A stretch of 58,740 nt of DNA from CAYJFQ01 sp964369955 (lineage in GTDB: Bacteria > Bacillota_I > Bacilli_A > Erysipelotrichales > Erysipelotrichaceae): contig CAYJFQ010000009.1 in the NCBI GenBank assembly GCA_964369955.1, forward strand, positions 1 through 58,740, written 5' to 3'. The translations under genes were made by a program, and so were the position numbers. The notes beneath the pieces are model-generated. The model saw only the letters and a program-made list of their open reading frames with translations, did not search any database and had not been told where the DNA came from. How positions within the stretch are numbered: the first letter of the stretch is position 1; each line of letters begins with the position of its first letter. Positions 26,555 to 36,406 of the stretch are shown here, one piece after another.

Positions 26555-27218
26555 CAGTGCCTTCATCTGTCCCTTCAGTAGCTTCAGGAACATCTGTAGT
26601 TGAATCGATATATTCTTGGTATAGTCTGTCTACTAATTCAGGATCAAGTGGATCACCTACATTTTGAATATTATAAGTTTCACTTGCTGAATTTTTAATT
26701 AAGCGAATAAATACTTCATCATCAGTTTCTAAATCGCGATATGTGTAAACCTCTAAATCATATTGAACAGCTTCACCTGCGTGAGTGAAGTAAATATCGA
26801 TTGGAAAAGACGCATCGATTAAATCATAAATAGCTATAGTTAAAACATGTGCCTCTTCTTTTGTAACCGTATCTGATACTTTTACATAGATTCTAGCTGT
26901 AATAATATTCATTGAAATCTCTACTTCTTCAACATTTTCTAATGCTAAAATATCTGTCTCAATTTTAACTAAATCTTCATCTTGTAGTTTTATTGTTAAA
27001 TCACCTTCAAAACGATCACCTAATTGTGGAGTTCCTGTTTCTAGTGAAGCACTAAAAACAATCCACCCTAAGGTCCCGAGTGGTAATCCAATAAAGATTA
27101 TTACTACAACTAAAAGCCAATTTATTTTAAAACTATTGCTTCTTTTTTTAGTTCTTGGTAACTTTTTGTTTTTCTTTGTTTTTGTTTCGCTTTTTTGAAC
27201 TGTTTTATTTTCGCTCAT
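26547..27218 (-). CDS. Single-pass membrane protein of unknown function
   Basis: 223 aa that I do not recognise. Highly basic first 32 residues (KKNKKLPRTKKRS), one transmembrane helix (about 34-55), then a roughly 130-residue extracytoplasmic domain with an alpha/beta look (KLQDEDLVKIETDILALENVEEVEISMN...), and an acidic, Thr/Glu-rich tail (TEGTDEGTDE). Topology is N-in. It sits between gatB and rlmD in a housekeeping operon, 10 nt after gatB. No signal cleavage site or lipobox. Function unknown. Confidence 0.7.
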   Translation of the reverse strand: MSENKTVQKSETKTKKNKKLPRTKKRSNSFKINWLLVVVIIFIGLPLGTLGWIVFSASLETGTPQLGDRFEGDLTIKLQDEDLVKIETDILALENVEEVEISMNIITARIYVKVSDTVTKEEAHVLTIAIYDLIDASFPIDIYFTHAGEAVQYDLEVYTYRDLETDDEVFIRLIKNSASETYNIQNVGDPLDPELVDRLYQEYIDSTTDVPEATEGTDEGTDE

Positions 27219-27228
27219 TCTTTCACTC

Positions 27229-28650
27229 CTATTTACTATTTAGAGCTTCTTTAATTAGATTACTTGCCATTTCTGGATTAGCTTGTCCTTTAGAAGCTTT
27301 CATTACTTGTCCTACTAAGAATCCTAGTGCACGATCTTTTCCTTGGTGGTAATCTATAACTGATTGAGGATTACTGTTAATAACTTCGTCAACTAAATTT
27401 TTGATTTCCTCAACATTAGTGACTTGTTTTAAGTTTAATCTCTCAATTATTTTACCAGGAGTTTCTCCTTCGCTCATATTCTTAAATACTTCTTTTGCTT
27501 GTTTTGACGAGATAGTATTATCATTAATCATCTCAATAAGCTCTGCAATACTTTGGGGTAAAATCTTAACTTTACTTAGAGAGATATTCTCTCTAGTTAG
27601 GTATGCACTAAATTCTCCTGATAACCAGTTACACAATGCTTTGTATTGCTTTGTGTATTTAATTGCTTGATCATAGTAATCACTTAATTCTTTATTATTA
27701 ATTAATAAATTACTATCATACTCATTCAATCCCAAATCTAAGTATCTTTGTTTTCTTTGTTGAGGTAATTCTGGTAAATTATTAGCTGCTTCAGACACAA
27801 AATTTTTACTTAATTTAATCATTGGAATATTAGGCTCAGGAAAATACTTATAATCAACATTACCTTCTTTCTTTCTCATCATTACTGTAGTCCCGCTACT
27901 CTCATCAAATCGATAAGTAGCTTGAGTGATAGTTTCACCAGCGTCTAGTAGTTTACTTTGTCTAATGATTTCTGCTTCAATTGATTTTTTAACATTGCCG
28001 ATCGAATTTAAGTTTTTAATCTCTACTTTGTTGCCATAACCTTGGTAACCATAAGGTCTCAATGAAATATTAACATCACAACGCAGAGAACCTTCTTCCA
28101 TTTTACAATCCGATACCCCTAAATAATACATTATTGAACGTATATTTTCAACATACAGCATTGCTTGTTGAGCAGTTCTGATATCAGCTTCAGTTACAAT
28201 TTCAATCAATGGTGTTCCTGCACGATTATAATCAATATAGGTTCCATCAACTTGGTGAAATTGTTTGGCTGTATCTTCTTCCATATGGATTCTATTGATT
28301 CTAATTGGGAACTTCTCCCCATCAACATCAATTTCTAAAAGACCTTTTTCTCCAATTGGATGAAATTGTTGGGTAATTTGATACCCTTTAGGTAAGTCTG
28401 AATAATAGTAATTCTTGCGATCAAATCTAACTAAATCTTCTATCTGACAACCTAATGCACTACAAGCCATTAAAGCCATTCTCACAGCCTCTTTATTAAC
28501 TGAAGGCAAAGTACCAGGAAGCGCAATATCGATTGCACTCACACAACTATTAGGTTGTTGCTTAGTAAGTACTGGAGCCCCAGAAAACATTTTAGTTTTT
28601 GTTTTTAATTCAAGATGGATTTCAATTCCCATTACAACTTCATAATTCAT
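27229..28650 (-). CDS. gatB: Asp/Glu-tRNA amidotransferase subunit B
   Basis: GatB subunit of GatCAB, which binds misacylated Glu-tRNA(Gln)/Asp-tRNA(Asn) and activates it for amidation. N-terminal YEVVMGIEIHLELKTKTKMFS, central FDRKNYYYSDLPKGYQITQ (metal and tRNA site) and C-terminal YqeY-like domain ending VGQVMKASKGQANPEMASNLI. I start at ATG 28650 with GGGAGGA upstream (473 aa), overlapping the gatA TAA (TAATG). Order gatC-gatA-gatB is standard. Confidence 0.97.
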   Translation of the reverse strand: MNYEVVMGIEIHLELKTKTKMFSGAPVLTKQQPNSCVSAIDIALPGTLPSVNKEAVRMALMACSALGCQIEDLVRFDRKNYYYSDLPKGYQITQQFHPIGEKGLLEIDVDGEKFPIRINRIHMEEDTAKQFHQVDGTYIDYNRAGTPLIEIVTEADIRTAQQAMLYVENIRSIMYYLGVSDCKMEEGSLRCDVNISLRPYGYQGYGNKVEIKNLNSIGNVKKSIEAEIIRQSKLLDAGETITQATYRFDESSGTTVMMRKKEGNVDYKYFPEPNIPMIKLSKNFVSEAANNLPELPQQRKQRYLDLGLNEYDSNLLINNKELSDYYDQAIKYTKQYKALCNWLSGEFSAYLTRENISLSKVKILPQSIAELIEMINDNTISSKQAKEVFKNMSEGETPGKIIERLNLKQVTNVEEIKNLVDEVINSNPQSVIDYHQGKDRALGFLVGQVMKASKGQANPEMASNLIKEALNSK

Positions 28651-30035
28651 TATTTGTCCTCCCATCTTTTAAAATCGACTAATTCTTCTATTTTTAAGCC
28701 CACATTAAACATTGTAACTTCTTCTAATTTACGACAAGTAATATTTACACCAACTGGTAGACCATCAATCTTAGCCATCGGCACAGTCATGCTAGGTAAT
28801 CCTAAAAAATTTGCAAACACCATAAAATTTTCACTTATCATATAATTATTATCTAATTCATTATCAACCTTTTGATCTAAAAGAGGCGCAACATCACCAC
28901 TGGCAGGAGCTAAAACCACATCGTATTCTTCAAACACTTTGTTGAAAGTATTAGAAATAACTCTTCTAACTTTTTGCGCTTTTCTTAATAAACGATCTTG
29001 GTTTTCTTCAAACAAAGAATAAGAACCAATAATAAAACGCTTACGAATCATCGGACTAAAACCTTGAGTACGACTATTAATCATAATCTCATTTGTATCA
29101 TTTCCAACAACAGTGCAACCGAAATTAATTCCATCTAAATTAGAATGATTAGCTGTAGCCTCACAATTAGCGATAATATAATAAGTAGGCAATAAACATC
29201 TCAACAAATCATCATCTAAACTAATATGTGTAATGATTGCCCCGGCTTTTTCCAGTTCTTTAATTAATTTAAGTGTTTCATCTTTAACAACAGGATTTGT
29301 TACATTATTTAAAACATTATCTAACACCGCAATTTTCTTGCCACTTACATCATCGCTTAATAAACCACAATAATCTAAAACAGGCGCATCTAATGAAGTC
29401 ATATCTTTATTATCTCTACCCGCAAGAGTAGTTAATGCGCATGCTGCATCTTTAACATTGCTTGTAAAATATCCAACGTGATCTAAACTAGAGGCATAAG
29501 GTATAACTCCAAAACGAGAAATTCTACCATAGGTAGGTTTAACACCTACTATCCCGCAATAACTAGCAGGCTTTCTAACTGAATCTCCTGTATCAGAGCC
29601 CAATGCAAAACTAACAGCTTCAGTAGCTACAACTACAGCAGAACCACCACTACTACCGCCACTAATTCTTTTAGGGTCAAAAGGGTTTAAAACAGGTCCT
29701 GTTAAGGCGCTTTTATTAGTGCCACCCATCCCAAACTCATCTAAAGAAGTTTTAGCCGCAAATAAAGCACCAGCCTTAATTAACTTCTCAACAACAGTCG
29801 CATTATAAGGAGAGATATAATTACTTAAAATCTTTGAAGAAGCACTTGTTACGCTTCCTACATAATTAAAATTATCCTTTAAACAAATTACTCTTTGAAA
29901 AAAGAAATTATCTTTATCATACTCATTTAACTCTTGTTGAGTTAATTGTTTATCTAAATCACAAAAAGAAACAATCGGGTTAAACTTGTCTTGTATATCT
30001 TTTAACTTTTCATTCACACTATTAAATTGATTCAT
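28650..30035 (-). CDS. gatA: Asp/Glu-tRNA amidotransferase subunit A
   Basis: Amidase-signature glutaminase subunit of GatCAB. Catalytic Lys is in CLKDNF (about residue 53), and the Ser-rich block ISGGSSGGSA with the following SDTGDSVRKPASYCG supplies the Ser-cisSer-Lys triad. The GD in TGDS replaces the usual GG; this is also my recollection of mollicute GatA and gives a weak hint on lineage. 461 aa, slightly short for the family (about 485). Confidence 0.96.
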   Translation of the reverse strand: MNQFNSVNEKLKDIQDKFNPIVSFCDLDKQLTQQELNEYDKDNFFFQRVICLKDNFNYVGSVTSASSKILSNYISPYNATVVEKLIKAGALFAAKTSLDEFGMGGTNKSALTGPVLNPFDPKRISGGSSGGSAVVVATEAVSFALGSDTGDSVRKPASYCGIVGVKPTYGRISRFGVIPYASSLDHVGYFTSNVKDAACALTTLAGRDNKDMTSLDAPVLDYCGLLSDDVSGKKIAVLDNVLNNVTNPVVKDETLKLIKELEKAGAIITHISLDDDLLRCLLPTYYIIANCEATANHSNLDGINFGCTVVGNDTNEIMINSRTQGFSPMIRKRFIIGSYSLFEENQDRLLRKAQKVRRVISNTFNKVFEEYDVVLAPASGDVAPLLDQKVDNELDNNYMISENFMVFANFLGLPSMTVPMAKIDGLPVGVNITCRKLEEVTMFNVGLKIEELVDFKRWEDK

Positions 30036-30317
30036 CTACATCACCTTTGGCACGACAACCATACCATCTCTAACTGTATGTGCATTCGCTAAAACATCTT
30101 CAACAGATAAAACATCACTCACTTCATCATCACGCATAAAACTTGTTTCTTCCTCAAAAGGATAAATCATCTCTTTGACACCATTAGTGTCAATTTTATC
30201 TAAAAAGCTTAATTGTTGAATTAAAAGTTCAAAGTCATCCTCAATACTAATTAACTCTTCTTTCGATAAATCAAACATTAAATCATTAGCTAATTTTTTA
30301 AAATCTATTTTTTCCAT
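30036..30317 (-). CDS. gatC: Asp/Glu-tRNA amidotransferase subunit C
   Basis: Small stabilising subunit of GatCAB (93 aa). The pattern is typical: an N-terminal helix LANDLMFDLSKEEL, then LLIQQLSFLDKIDTNGV, and the closing LRDDEV-like FMRDDEVSDVLSVEDVLANA followed by VVPKVM. Its ATG overlaps the ligA stop by one base. Confidence 0.93.
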   Translation of the reverse strand: MEKIDFKKLANDLMFDLSKEELISIEDDFELLIQQLSFLDKIDTNGVKEMIYPFEEETSFMRDDEVSDVLSVEDVLANAHTVRDGMVVVPKVM

Positions 30318-32302
30318 TATTTACCACCATCTAATATTCCATTAAATTCTATTTCATTAATACATTTTACTCCTAAAGCTTCAGCCTTTGCAAGCTTACT
30401 ACCAGCTGACTCACCATAGATAACTAAATCAGTTTCCCTCGAAACACTACTAGTGCACTTACCGCCAAACTCGATAATTAATTTTTCTGCATTTTTTCTA
30501 CTCATTGTAGTTAAAGTGCCAGTTAATACTATTTTTTTGCCAGTGAAATAAGACTTTTTAATTTCTTTAACCTCAGATTTTAAATTACAACCAACCAATC
30601 TTAGTTCCTCTATCAATTCTTGATTCTTAGAATCTTTAAAGAAATAATTTACTGACAATGCTTTAGCTTCACCCATTTCATAAATATTTGCGATATCCTC
30701 AACACTAGCTTTCATTAAATTATCGATATCTATAAAGGTATTCGCTAGTAATCTACTAGCCTTCTCACCAATATGGCGAATACCTAAACCACATAACAAC
30801 TTCTCAAATGGTTGTTTTTTAGCCTCTTCAACTCCATCAATCATCCGTTGGTAAGACTTTTTACCATAACCTTTAGTATTAATAATTTCTTCTTTAAAGT
30901 TCTCAAGATGAAAGATATCTTCAATCTTTTTAATCCAACCAATTTCATAAAAATTCTTTACAGTTTGTTCACCAAAGCCATCGATATTTAAACAATCACG
31001 ACTTGCAAAATGAACAATCGACTCCACAACCCTCGCACTACAATCAGGGTTGAAACAATAAGTATCACTTTCGCCCATTAAACGATGTAATTCACTATCA
31101 CAGTTGGGACACCTTTTAGGGAACTTCCACTTAATGCTGTCAGCTTTTCGTTTATCTTTTACTATCGCATAGACCTCCGGAATAATATCTCCGGCTTTTC
31201 GCACAATAACTGTATCCCCAACTCTAATATCTTTATCATTGATGTAATCTTCATTATGTAGTTGTGCAAAGCCAACATTAGTTCCACCAACAAAGACATT
31301 TTTTAATCGAGCGTTTGGTGTAACTTTGCCAGTTCTTCCAACTGTTAAAAATATTTCAAGTAATTCACTTTCCACCTCTTCCGCTTTAAACTTATAAGCT
31401 ATTGCCCACTTAGGTACTTTAATTGTGTGTCCTAATTGTTCTTGAGCGATTAAACTATCAACCTTAACAACTACTCCATCAATATCATAATCTAGTTCTG
31501 AACGTTTACTTTCAACATCCATAATAAACTTAAATATTTCATCCATATCCTTACTAACTAATCTTAATTTATTAGTCTTAAAACCCAATTCATTTAGATA
31601 CTCCAAAGATTCACTATGTAGCTTCAGTGATAAATCTAAGGGATTAACTACTTGATACCAATAACCATCTAAACTACGACTAGCAGCTACTTTACTATCT
31701 AGTTGACGAATACTACCAGCAGCTGCATTACGACAGTTAGCGAATTTTTCTAAACCTTCTAGCAATCTTTTTTTATTGATCTTTAAAAGTTGACTTTTGC
31801 TTAAAAATACTTCACCTCTAATTTCGATGTTTCTTTTTTCATCGATTATTAGGGGTAAACTTCTAATCGTTTTAACATTATTAGTAACATTTTCTCCAAC
31901 TTCTCCATCACCTCTAGTTAATGCTTGAATCAATACACCATCTTTATAATGTAACGAAATAGCTAACCCATCTATTTTTAACTCGGCACAATAAAAACAT
32001 TTACCAACCTCATTTTCAACTCTTTGTTGAAAAGCTTTTAGGTCTTCTAGGTTATATGCATTACCTAATGAATACATCGCATTTGGGTGTTTAACTTTGA
32101 CAAAGGCATCCAAAACTTCTCCACCAACTCTTTGGGTAATAGAATTAGGATCATAATATTCAGGATATCTCTTTTCTAAGTCTAATAATTCATTATATAA
32201 AACATCATAATCAAAATCACTCACTTGCGGATTATCATCCTTATAGTAAGCTTGGGCATATTTATTAAGCATTTCTCTTAATTCATTAATTCTATTAATC
32301 AT
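30317..32302 (-). CDS. ligA: NAD-dependent DNA ligase
   Basis: Seals nicks using NAD. Adenylation domain with the nucleotidyl Lys in AELKIDGLAI (about residue 110), OB fold, four-Cys zinc finger (CPNCDSELH...CFNPDC, about 400-425), HhH region, and a C-terminal BRCT domain (GKKIVLTGTLTTMSRKNAEKLI). 661 aa is normal. ATGA overlap with pcrA (whose stop is TGA), so replication/repair genes pcrA and ligA are coupled. Confidence 0.97.
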   Translation of the reverse strand: MINRINELREMLNKYAQAYYKDDNPQVSDFDYDVLYNELLDLEKRYPEYYDPNSITQRVGGEVLDAFVKVKHPNAMYSLGNAYNLEDLKAFQQRVENEVGKCFYCAELKIDGLAISLHYKDGVLIQALTRGDGEVGENVTNNVKTIRSLPLIIDEKRNIEIRGEVFLSKSQLLKINKKRLLEGLEKFANCRNAAAGSIRQLDSKVAASRSLDGYWYQVVNPLDLSLKLHSESLEYLNELGFKTNKLRLVSKDMDEIFKFIMDVESKRSELDYDIDGVVVKVDSLIAQEQLGHTIKVPKWAIAYKFKAEEVESELLEIFLTVGRTGKVTPNARLKNVFVGGTNVGFAQLHNEDYINDKDIRVGDTVIVRKAGDIIPEVYAIVKDKRKADSIKWKFPKRCPNCDSELHRLMGESDTYCFNPDCSARVVESIVHFASRDCLNIDGFGEQTVKNFYEIGWIKKIEDIFHLENFKEEIINTKGYGKKSYQRMIDGVEEAKKQPFEKLLCGLGIRHIGEKASRLLANTFIDIDNLMKASVEDIANIYEMGEAKALSVNYFFKDSKNQELIEELRLVGCNLKSEVKEIKKSYFTGKKIVLTGTLTTMSRKNAEKLIIEFGGKCTSSVSRETDLVIYGESAGSKLAKAEALGVKCINEIEFNGILDGGK

Positions 32303-34461
32303 TTTATTTTTCTTAGTCCCTTAAATGTTTTTCCAATTTTCTTAATGCCATGAGGATAACTAAAAGCTATCTCTAAAACATTACCATCAACTTTAATAAT
32401 TAAACCCTCTTTGTAGACATCGTGCATTACCTTATCGTTTGTACGGTAATTAACATCTACTGATTTAGTATTATTAACAGCACTTGTCGCAAATACTCTA
32501 TTATCAACTACACTACTGGTTTGATAGTATGGGTCAAAACTGCGTCCTGCATTTTTAACCTTTTCAATTCCAATTTCTTCAATGAAACGACTGGTTTTTT
32601 TGTTTCCACTTGCTATATAACTAAAGCCATTTGAGTCACTTAAAAACAATCTCTTTCTCGCTCTAGTAAAGGCGACATAGGCTAGTCTTCTTTCTTCCTC
32701 TAAACCTTTAATGCCGTCTTCCAAAGAGCGAGCTGAAGGGAATACACTTTCATTTAAACCAGTTACAAAAACATTGTCAAACTCCAACCCTTTAGCCGCA
32801 TGAACCGTCATAAGACTCACTACGCTACTTGTATTTTTATCAGCTTTATCCGTATAAAGACTTACAATTTGTAAATATTCATCTAATCCTGCCTCAGGAA
32901 AAGAACTAGTAAATTCATTAATATCTTCAATTAATTCTTTAACATTCTCTAACCTTTCATACTCATTAGTTTCTTCCAACATTGATTTATAACCTGATTT
33001 ATCAAAGATATATGAAACTAACTCGACTAAATTATATTCTTCAACTTTCGATTTAAAAATGTTGATCATTTTATAGAAATCACTTAGTGTGGTTAAATTC
33101 TTACCCTTTAAAAAACTAGGTTCGCTTAATGTCTCAAGCATTGAACAATTTTTCTTGAGAGCTTCTTCTTGAATAGAATCAACAGTTTTTTGTCCAATTT
33201 TACGTGATGGAACGTTAACTATTCTTTTAAAAGCCAAATCATCATTGGTTAATAGAATTCTCAAGTAACAGAGTATATCTTTAATTTCTTTACGGTCATA
33301 GAATCTAATTCCGCCATAAATTGTATAGGGTATTCCTAAATTCATTAGACCTTTTTCTAATGAACGTGATAAATAGTTAGCTCGATATAAAATCCCAATA
33401 TCACGATAATCAATCTTTTTAACAATTCTTAGATTGTTGATTGTAGACGCAACCCAAGAAGACTCATCTTCATCGCTAGCACCACCAAAATAAACAATCT
33501 CATCGCCGCCTCTATTAACTGCAGTTAACTCTTTTTTAACACGATACTTATTATTATTAATTAAACTATTTGCAGCTTGGAGAATCATTTCAGAACTGCG
33601 ATAGTTTTGGTCTAAAACAATAGTTTGTAAATCAGGATATTTCTTTTCTAAACTCATAATAATATCGACATCAGCACCACGCCATGTATAAATCGTTTGG
33701 TCAGGGTCACCCACCACATATAATGCATTATTCTCTCCGACAAGAGATTTGATAATCTGGAATTGAATATGATCTACATCTTGAAACTCATCTACAAGAA
33801 TTGAGTTAAACTTATACTGCCACTTCGCAAGAACACTTGGATTTGTTAAAAATAAATTTTTAACCCATATTAAAAGATCATCAAAATCTAAGGCATATAA
33901 TTGTTTTTGCCGCTCTAAATAATACTCGTAAGTTAGTGCACGATAATAGTCTTCATTATACGAACTACCAGCCATTGATTTTGCTGCTGCAGGATTTATT
34001 TCTGCTACCTTGTGCCCACTAATATAATTGATTACACTACTAGGAGATATCTCTTTAGCTGAAATATCATACTTTTTAAAAGCTTCCTTAATTATTGTTT
34101 TTTGGTCATCGCTATCAATTACTGTAAAATTACGAGGATATCCAAAATGCGGAATGTCCTGTCTTAGGACACTAACACAAAAAGAGTGAATTGTTGAAAT
34201 ATGAGGCATTTTTTTTATATCTCTTATCTCCTTCAATACACGTTCTTTCATTTCATTAGCTGCTTTATTAGTGAAGGTAATCGCAATAATTTCCTTACTA
34301 TCTACTTTAAATTCATTGATTAAATGTAAAATTCTTGTTGTTAAAACTCTTGTTTTTCCACTACCCGCACCCGCTACAACTCTAATGTGTCGCTTATCTG
34401 AAGTGACAGCTAGTTTCTGATTTTCATTTAAATTATTTAAATATTCATTACTTTTTTGCAT
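32299..34461 (-). CDS. pcrA: ATP-dependent DNA helicase, PcrA/UvrD type
   Basis: Superfamily 1A 3'-5' helicase for repair and plasmid/phage replication. Motif I GAGSGKT, motif II VDEFQDVD, motif III DPDQTIYTWRGA, motif IV DQNYRS, motif V TVHAAKGLEFD and motif VI VAFTRARKRL are present; the C-terminus keeps a Tudor-like basic tail ending KKIGKTFKGLRKIK. I start at ATG 34461 (720 aa). No ribosome binding site precedes it; instead a TATAAT ends 6 nt upstream, so the mRNA may be leaderless. First gene of the pcrA-ligA-gatCAB-unknown-rlmD operon. Confidence 0.95.
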   Translation of the reverse strand: MQKSNEYLNNLNENQKLAVTSDKRHIRVVAGAGSGKTRVLTTRILHLINEFKVDSKEIIAITFTNKAANEMKERVLKEIRDIKKMPHISTIHSFCVSVLRQDIPHFGYPRNFTVIDSDDQKTIIKEAFKKYDISAKEISPSSVINYISGHKVAEINPAAAKSMAGSSYNEDYYRALTYEYYLERQKQLYALDFDDLLIWVKNLFLTNPSVLAKWQYKFNSILVDEFQDVDHIQFQIIKSLVGENNALYVVGDPDQTIYTWRGADVDIIMSLEKKYPDLQTIVLDQNYRSSEMILQAANSLINNNKYRVKKELTAVNRGGDEIVYFGGASDEDESSWVASTINNLRIVKKIDYRDIGILYRANYLSRSLEKGLMNLGIPYTIYGGIRFYDRKEIKDILCYLRILLTNDDLAFKRIVNVPSRKIGQKTVDSIQEEALKKNCSMLETLSEPSFLKGKNLTTLSDFYKMINIFKSKVEEYNLVELVSYIFDKSGYKSMLEETNEYERLENVKELIEDINEFTSSFPEAGLDEYLQIVSLYTDKADKNTSSVVSLMTVHAAKGLEFDNVFVTGLNESVFPSARSLEDGIKGLEEERRLAYVAFTRARKRLFLSDSNGFSYIASGNKKTSRFIEEIGIEKVKNAGRSFDPYYQTSSVVDNRVFATSAVNNTKSVDVNYRTNDKVMHDVYKEGLIIKVDGNVLEIAFSYPHGIKKIGKTFKGLRKIK

Positions 34462-34467
34462 GGTTAA

Positions 34468-34476
34468 ATTATACCA
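34468..34476 (-). promoter_or_regulatory. Extended -10 promoter giving a leaderless pcrA mRNA
   Basis: Minus strand TGGTATAAT (TATAAT at 34468-34473) ends 6 nt before the pcrA ATG. With a usual start 6-7 nt past the -10, transcription would begin at or next to the A of the ATG, leaving no 5' leader. Confidence 0.6.
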
Positions 34477-34485
34477 TATCAACAC

Positions 34486-34956
34486 TTTTATTGGTGATAA
34501 ATAAAAAAATTAACCACTTATCTCAACAGGTTTCTTTATCTAGTAATCAATTATAACATTGTTGTTAAGACATTAATTATTAACCAGAACTTAGTTAATA
34601 TTCTTCTTATATTTTTATTGAATACCCTTTTACTTCACTAAACATAAATATCAAAAAACACAAAGCAAGAAACCAAGGAGACGACTGCAAAAAAATGTAG
34701 AGATAAAATTTACAAATAGCCTCTGACCCAACAAACCAATTTCAAATCCATTTTCTACAATAAAATGAATTAAAAACAATATGGTAAAACTGTTTCGATT
34801 ACTACTAAAATTAAATATATTTTTTTCATAATTCCCACTCCATTCATTATATGAATTTAGTTCATAACTTAACATAATTTATGCTGCCATTGCATTGATA
34901 ATCTTTGTCTTAGAAGTTATAAATATACCTATTTTCTATCGATGATTACAACAAAA
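34486..34956. other. 470 nt with no supported gene
   Basis: AT-rich spacer between pcrA and the DUF1697 gene. A 74-codon minus-strand frame (34651-34875) has no ribosome binding site and no family resemblance. I see no convincing terminator for the DUF1697 gene. Confidence 0.45.
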
Positions 34957-35505
34957 TTATGCTTCATCTTCAGATAAAGCAAGTAGTTTTTTTGCAGTAT
35001 TTGCATTTCTTATTGTAACCTTACTGTATATATTTGTTCCTGAAATCTTTACCCATCGAGTTTTGGAAAAGGTTTTTTTAGGCGCAGTCCAAAATATCAA
35101 ATTTTTATAGCTATAAACTTTTTCATATTCAGGTTTTATGTTCCCAACCTCTAAAATTACATCATTAGCAGTTGCAGGAGGAATTACGAATATAGCATTA
35201 TTCTTATCCTCTTTTTCCACATCCCACCACACAGGAGCATGCATCATCATATCTTTGAGTTCACTCTTTGTCACAATTACAACTAAAATATCTATGTCAA
35301 AATTTTGTTTTATAATCTTCTCAGATTGAATCTTAATCTCATTTATATCTTTAATACTACTTTTAAAAATTATATTTCCACTATTTATATACGTGCTAAC
35401 CTCTGAAAAACCATGATCTTCAAATGCAGTTTTTAATAGTGACATTGAAATTTTATTTTTACCACCTACATTTACCCCTCGTAAAAGCGCTATGTACTTT
35501 TCCAC
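34957..35505 (-). CDS. DUF1697 family protein
   Basis: 182-aa cytosolic protein of the DUF1697 family, identified by ALLRGVNVGGKNKISMSLLKTAF and YINSGNIIF near the N-terminus and the FWTAPKKTFSKTRW segment near residue 145. Function unknown. GTG start at 35505 with GGAGG at 7 nt. It lies 69 nt downstream of the methyltransferase gene on the same strand, so the two may share a transcript. Confidence 0.88.
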   Translation of the reverse strand: MEKYIALLRGVNVGGKNKISMSLLKTAFEDHGFSEVSTYINSGNIIFKSSIKDINEIKIQSEKIIKQNFDIDILVVIVTKSELKDMMMHAPVWWDVEKEDKNNAIFVIPPATANDVILEVGNIKPEYEKVYSYKNLIFWTAPKKTFSKTRWVKISGTNIYSKVTIRNANTAKKLLALSEDEA

Positions 35506-35574
35506 AATAATTCCTCCAAACTAATAAAATATAATTTACTTTTTGCCATTTTCCTATATAAGGTAGTACTAATT

Positions 35575-36300
35575 TTACTTTGGACAAGCAATTATGCAAA
35601 TAGTATCTGAGTTTCCAGTATAGGCACTACCACAAACATCATCAAACTTCTCTTTTATATCAAATTTACCTGCCAACATTTCCTCTGATAAGCTTTCAAT
35701 GTTATACATTGTATTCCATATTAGACACTCTTTTATTTCGGTATCAGTAATAATGATAAATTGGTTTAAACAAATTGTATTGTTTTCATATTTGTGAATG
35801 GACTCCAAACAAATATGGGCATTTGGAGTCCAGTATCCACCATTTTCATGAAATGACCAAGTAGGTTGAGTATCCTCATTTTTAAATGATGAGATACTAA
35901 ATGCATCAAAAATGAACAACCTATTTGGTCTTAATGTCTTATGTATTTTACTAAGAAGTGTTTTTCTCTCACCTCTTGTAAGAGCTGCGTAGTCGCAGTA
36001 GATTAATATAACTGCATCAAATTCACTGTTGAAATCAATGTCTAAATAATTTTGATAGATATACTTTGTTTTGTTATCTTGTTTTTTAGCATAAGTTATG
36101 GAACGTTTTGAATAGTCTATTCCAGTGACATCATATCCTAAATCAGACAATCTAGTACTGTAAAGTCCGGATCCACATCCTAAATCAAGTATTTTCCCAT
36201 TAGATTTTATGACGGTAGATAGCCATTGCACAGACTTCTCTATTGTGTCGTATGTGCGACTTGCAAGCTCTAAGTTTTGATTTAAATGCATTTCAAGCAT
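35575..36300 (-). CDS. Class I SAM-dependent methyltransferase (start uncertain)
   Basis: Rossmann-fold methyltransferase: motif I ILDLGCGSGLYSTRL, motif II VTGIDYS, then FDAVILIYCDY and LRPNRLFIFDAF. Substrate unknown. The coding frame clearly continues upstream of the ATG at 36300: 31 more codons (to 36391) read SLAKKPALWERSEELFWDDEH-type sequence with no stop, and GGAG (36401-36404) precedes an ATA codon at 36391-36393 by 7 nt. Thus either ATA is used, or the normal start has been lost and translation now begins at 36300 or 36291 (AAAAGGG lies 9 nt before the latter). Confidence 0.82.
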   Translation of the reverse strand: MLEMHLNQNLELASRTYDTIEKSVQWLSTVIKSNGKILDLGCGSGLYSTRLSDLGYDVTGIDYSKRSITYAKKQDNKTKYIYQNYLDIDFNSEFDAVILIYCDYAALTRGERKTLLSKIHKTLRPNRLFIFDAFSISSFKNEDTQPTWSFHENGGYWTPNAHICLESIHKYENNTICLNQFIIITDTEIKECLIWNTMYNIESLSEEMLAGKFDIKEKFDDVCGSAYTGNSDTICIIACPK

Positions 36301-36406
36301 CCCTTTTGAGATGTGTTCATCATCCCAAAAAAGTTCTTCACTTCTTTCCCATAAGGCAGGTTTTTTTGCAAGTGATAACAGTGTGTTTTTTATAATTGTT
36401 CTCCAT
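36301..36406 (-). other. N-terminal coding extension of the methyltransferase without in-frame start
   Basis: The extra 31 codons look like real protein (charged and aromatic pattern PALWERSEELFWDDEHISKG). An ATG at 36404-36406 exists in a different frame (reads MENNYK) and would join this frame if the A6 run at about 36384-36390 had one A less. This suggests a frameshift in a homopolymer, slippage, or a non-standard ATA start. Confidence 0.6.

Noticed and set aside
34651..34875. 74-codon minus-strand open frame
   Set aside because: No ribosome binding site, odd composition (Phe/Asn-rich), no family pattern; likely chance in AT-rich spacer.
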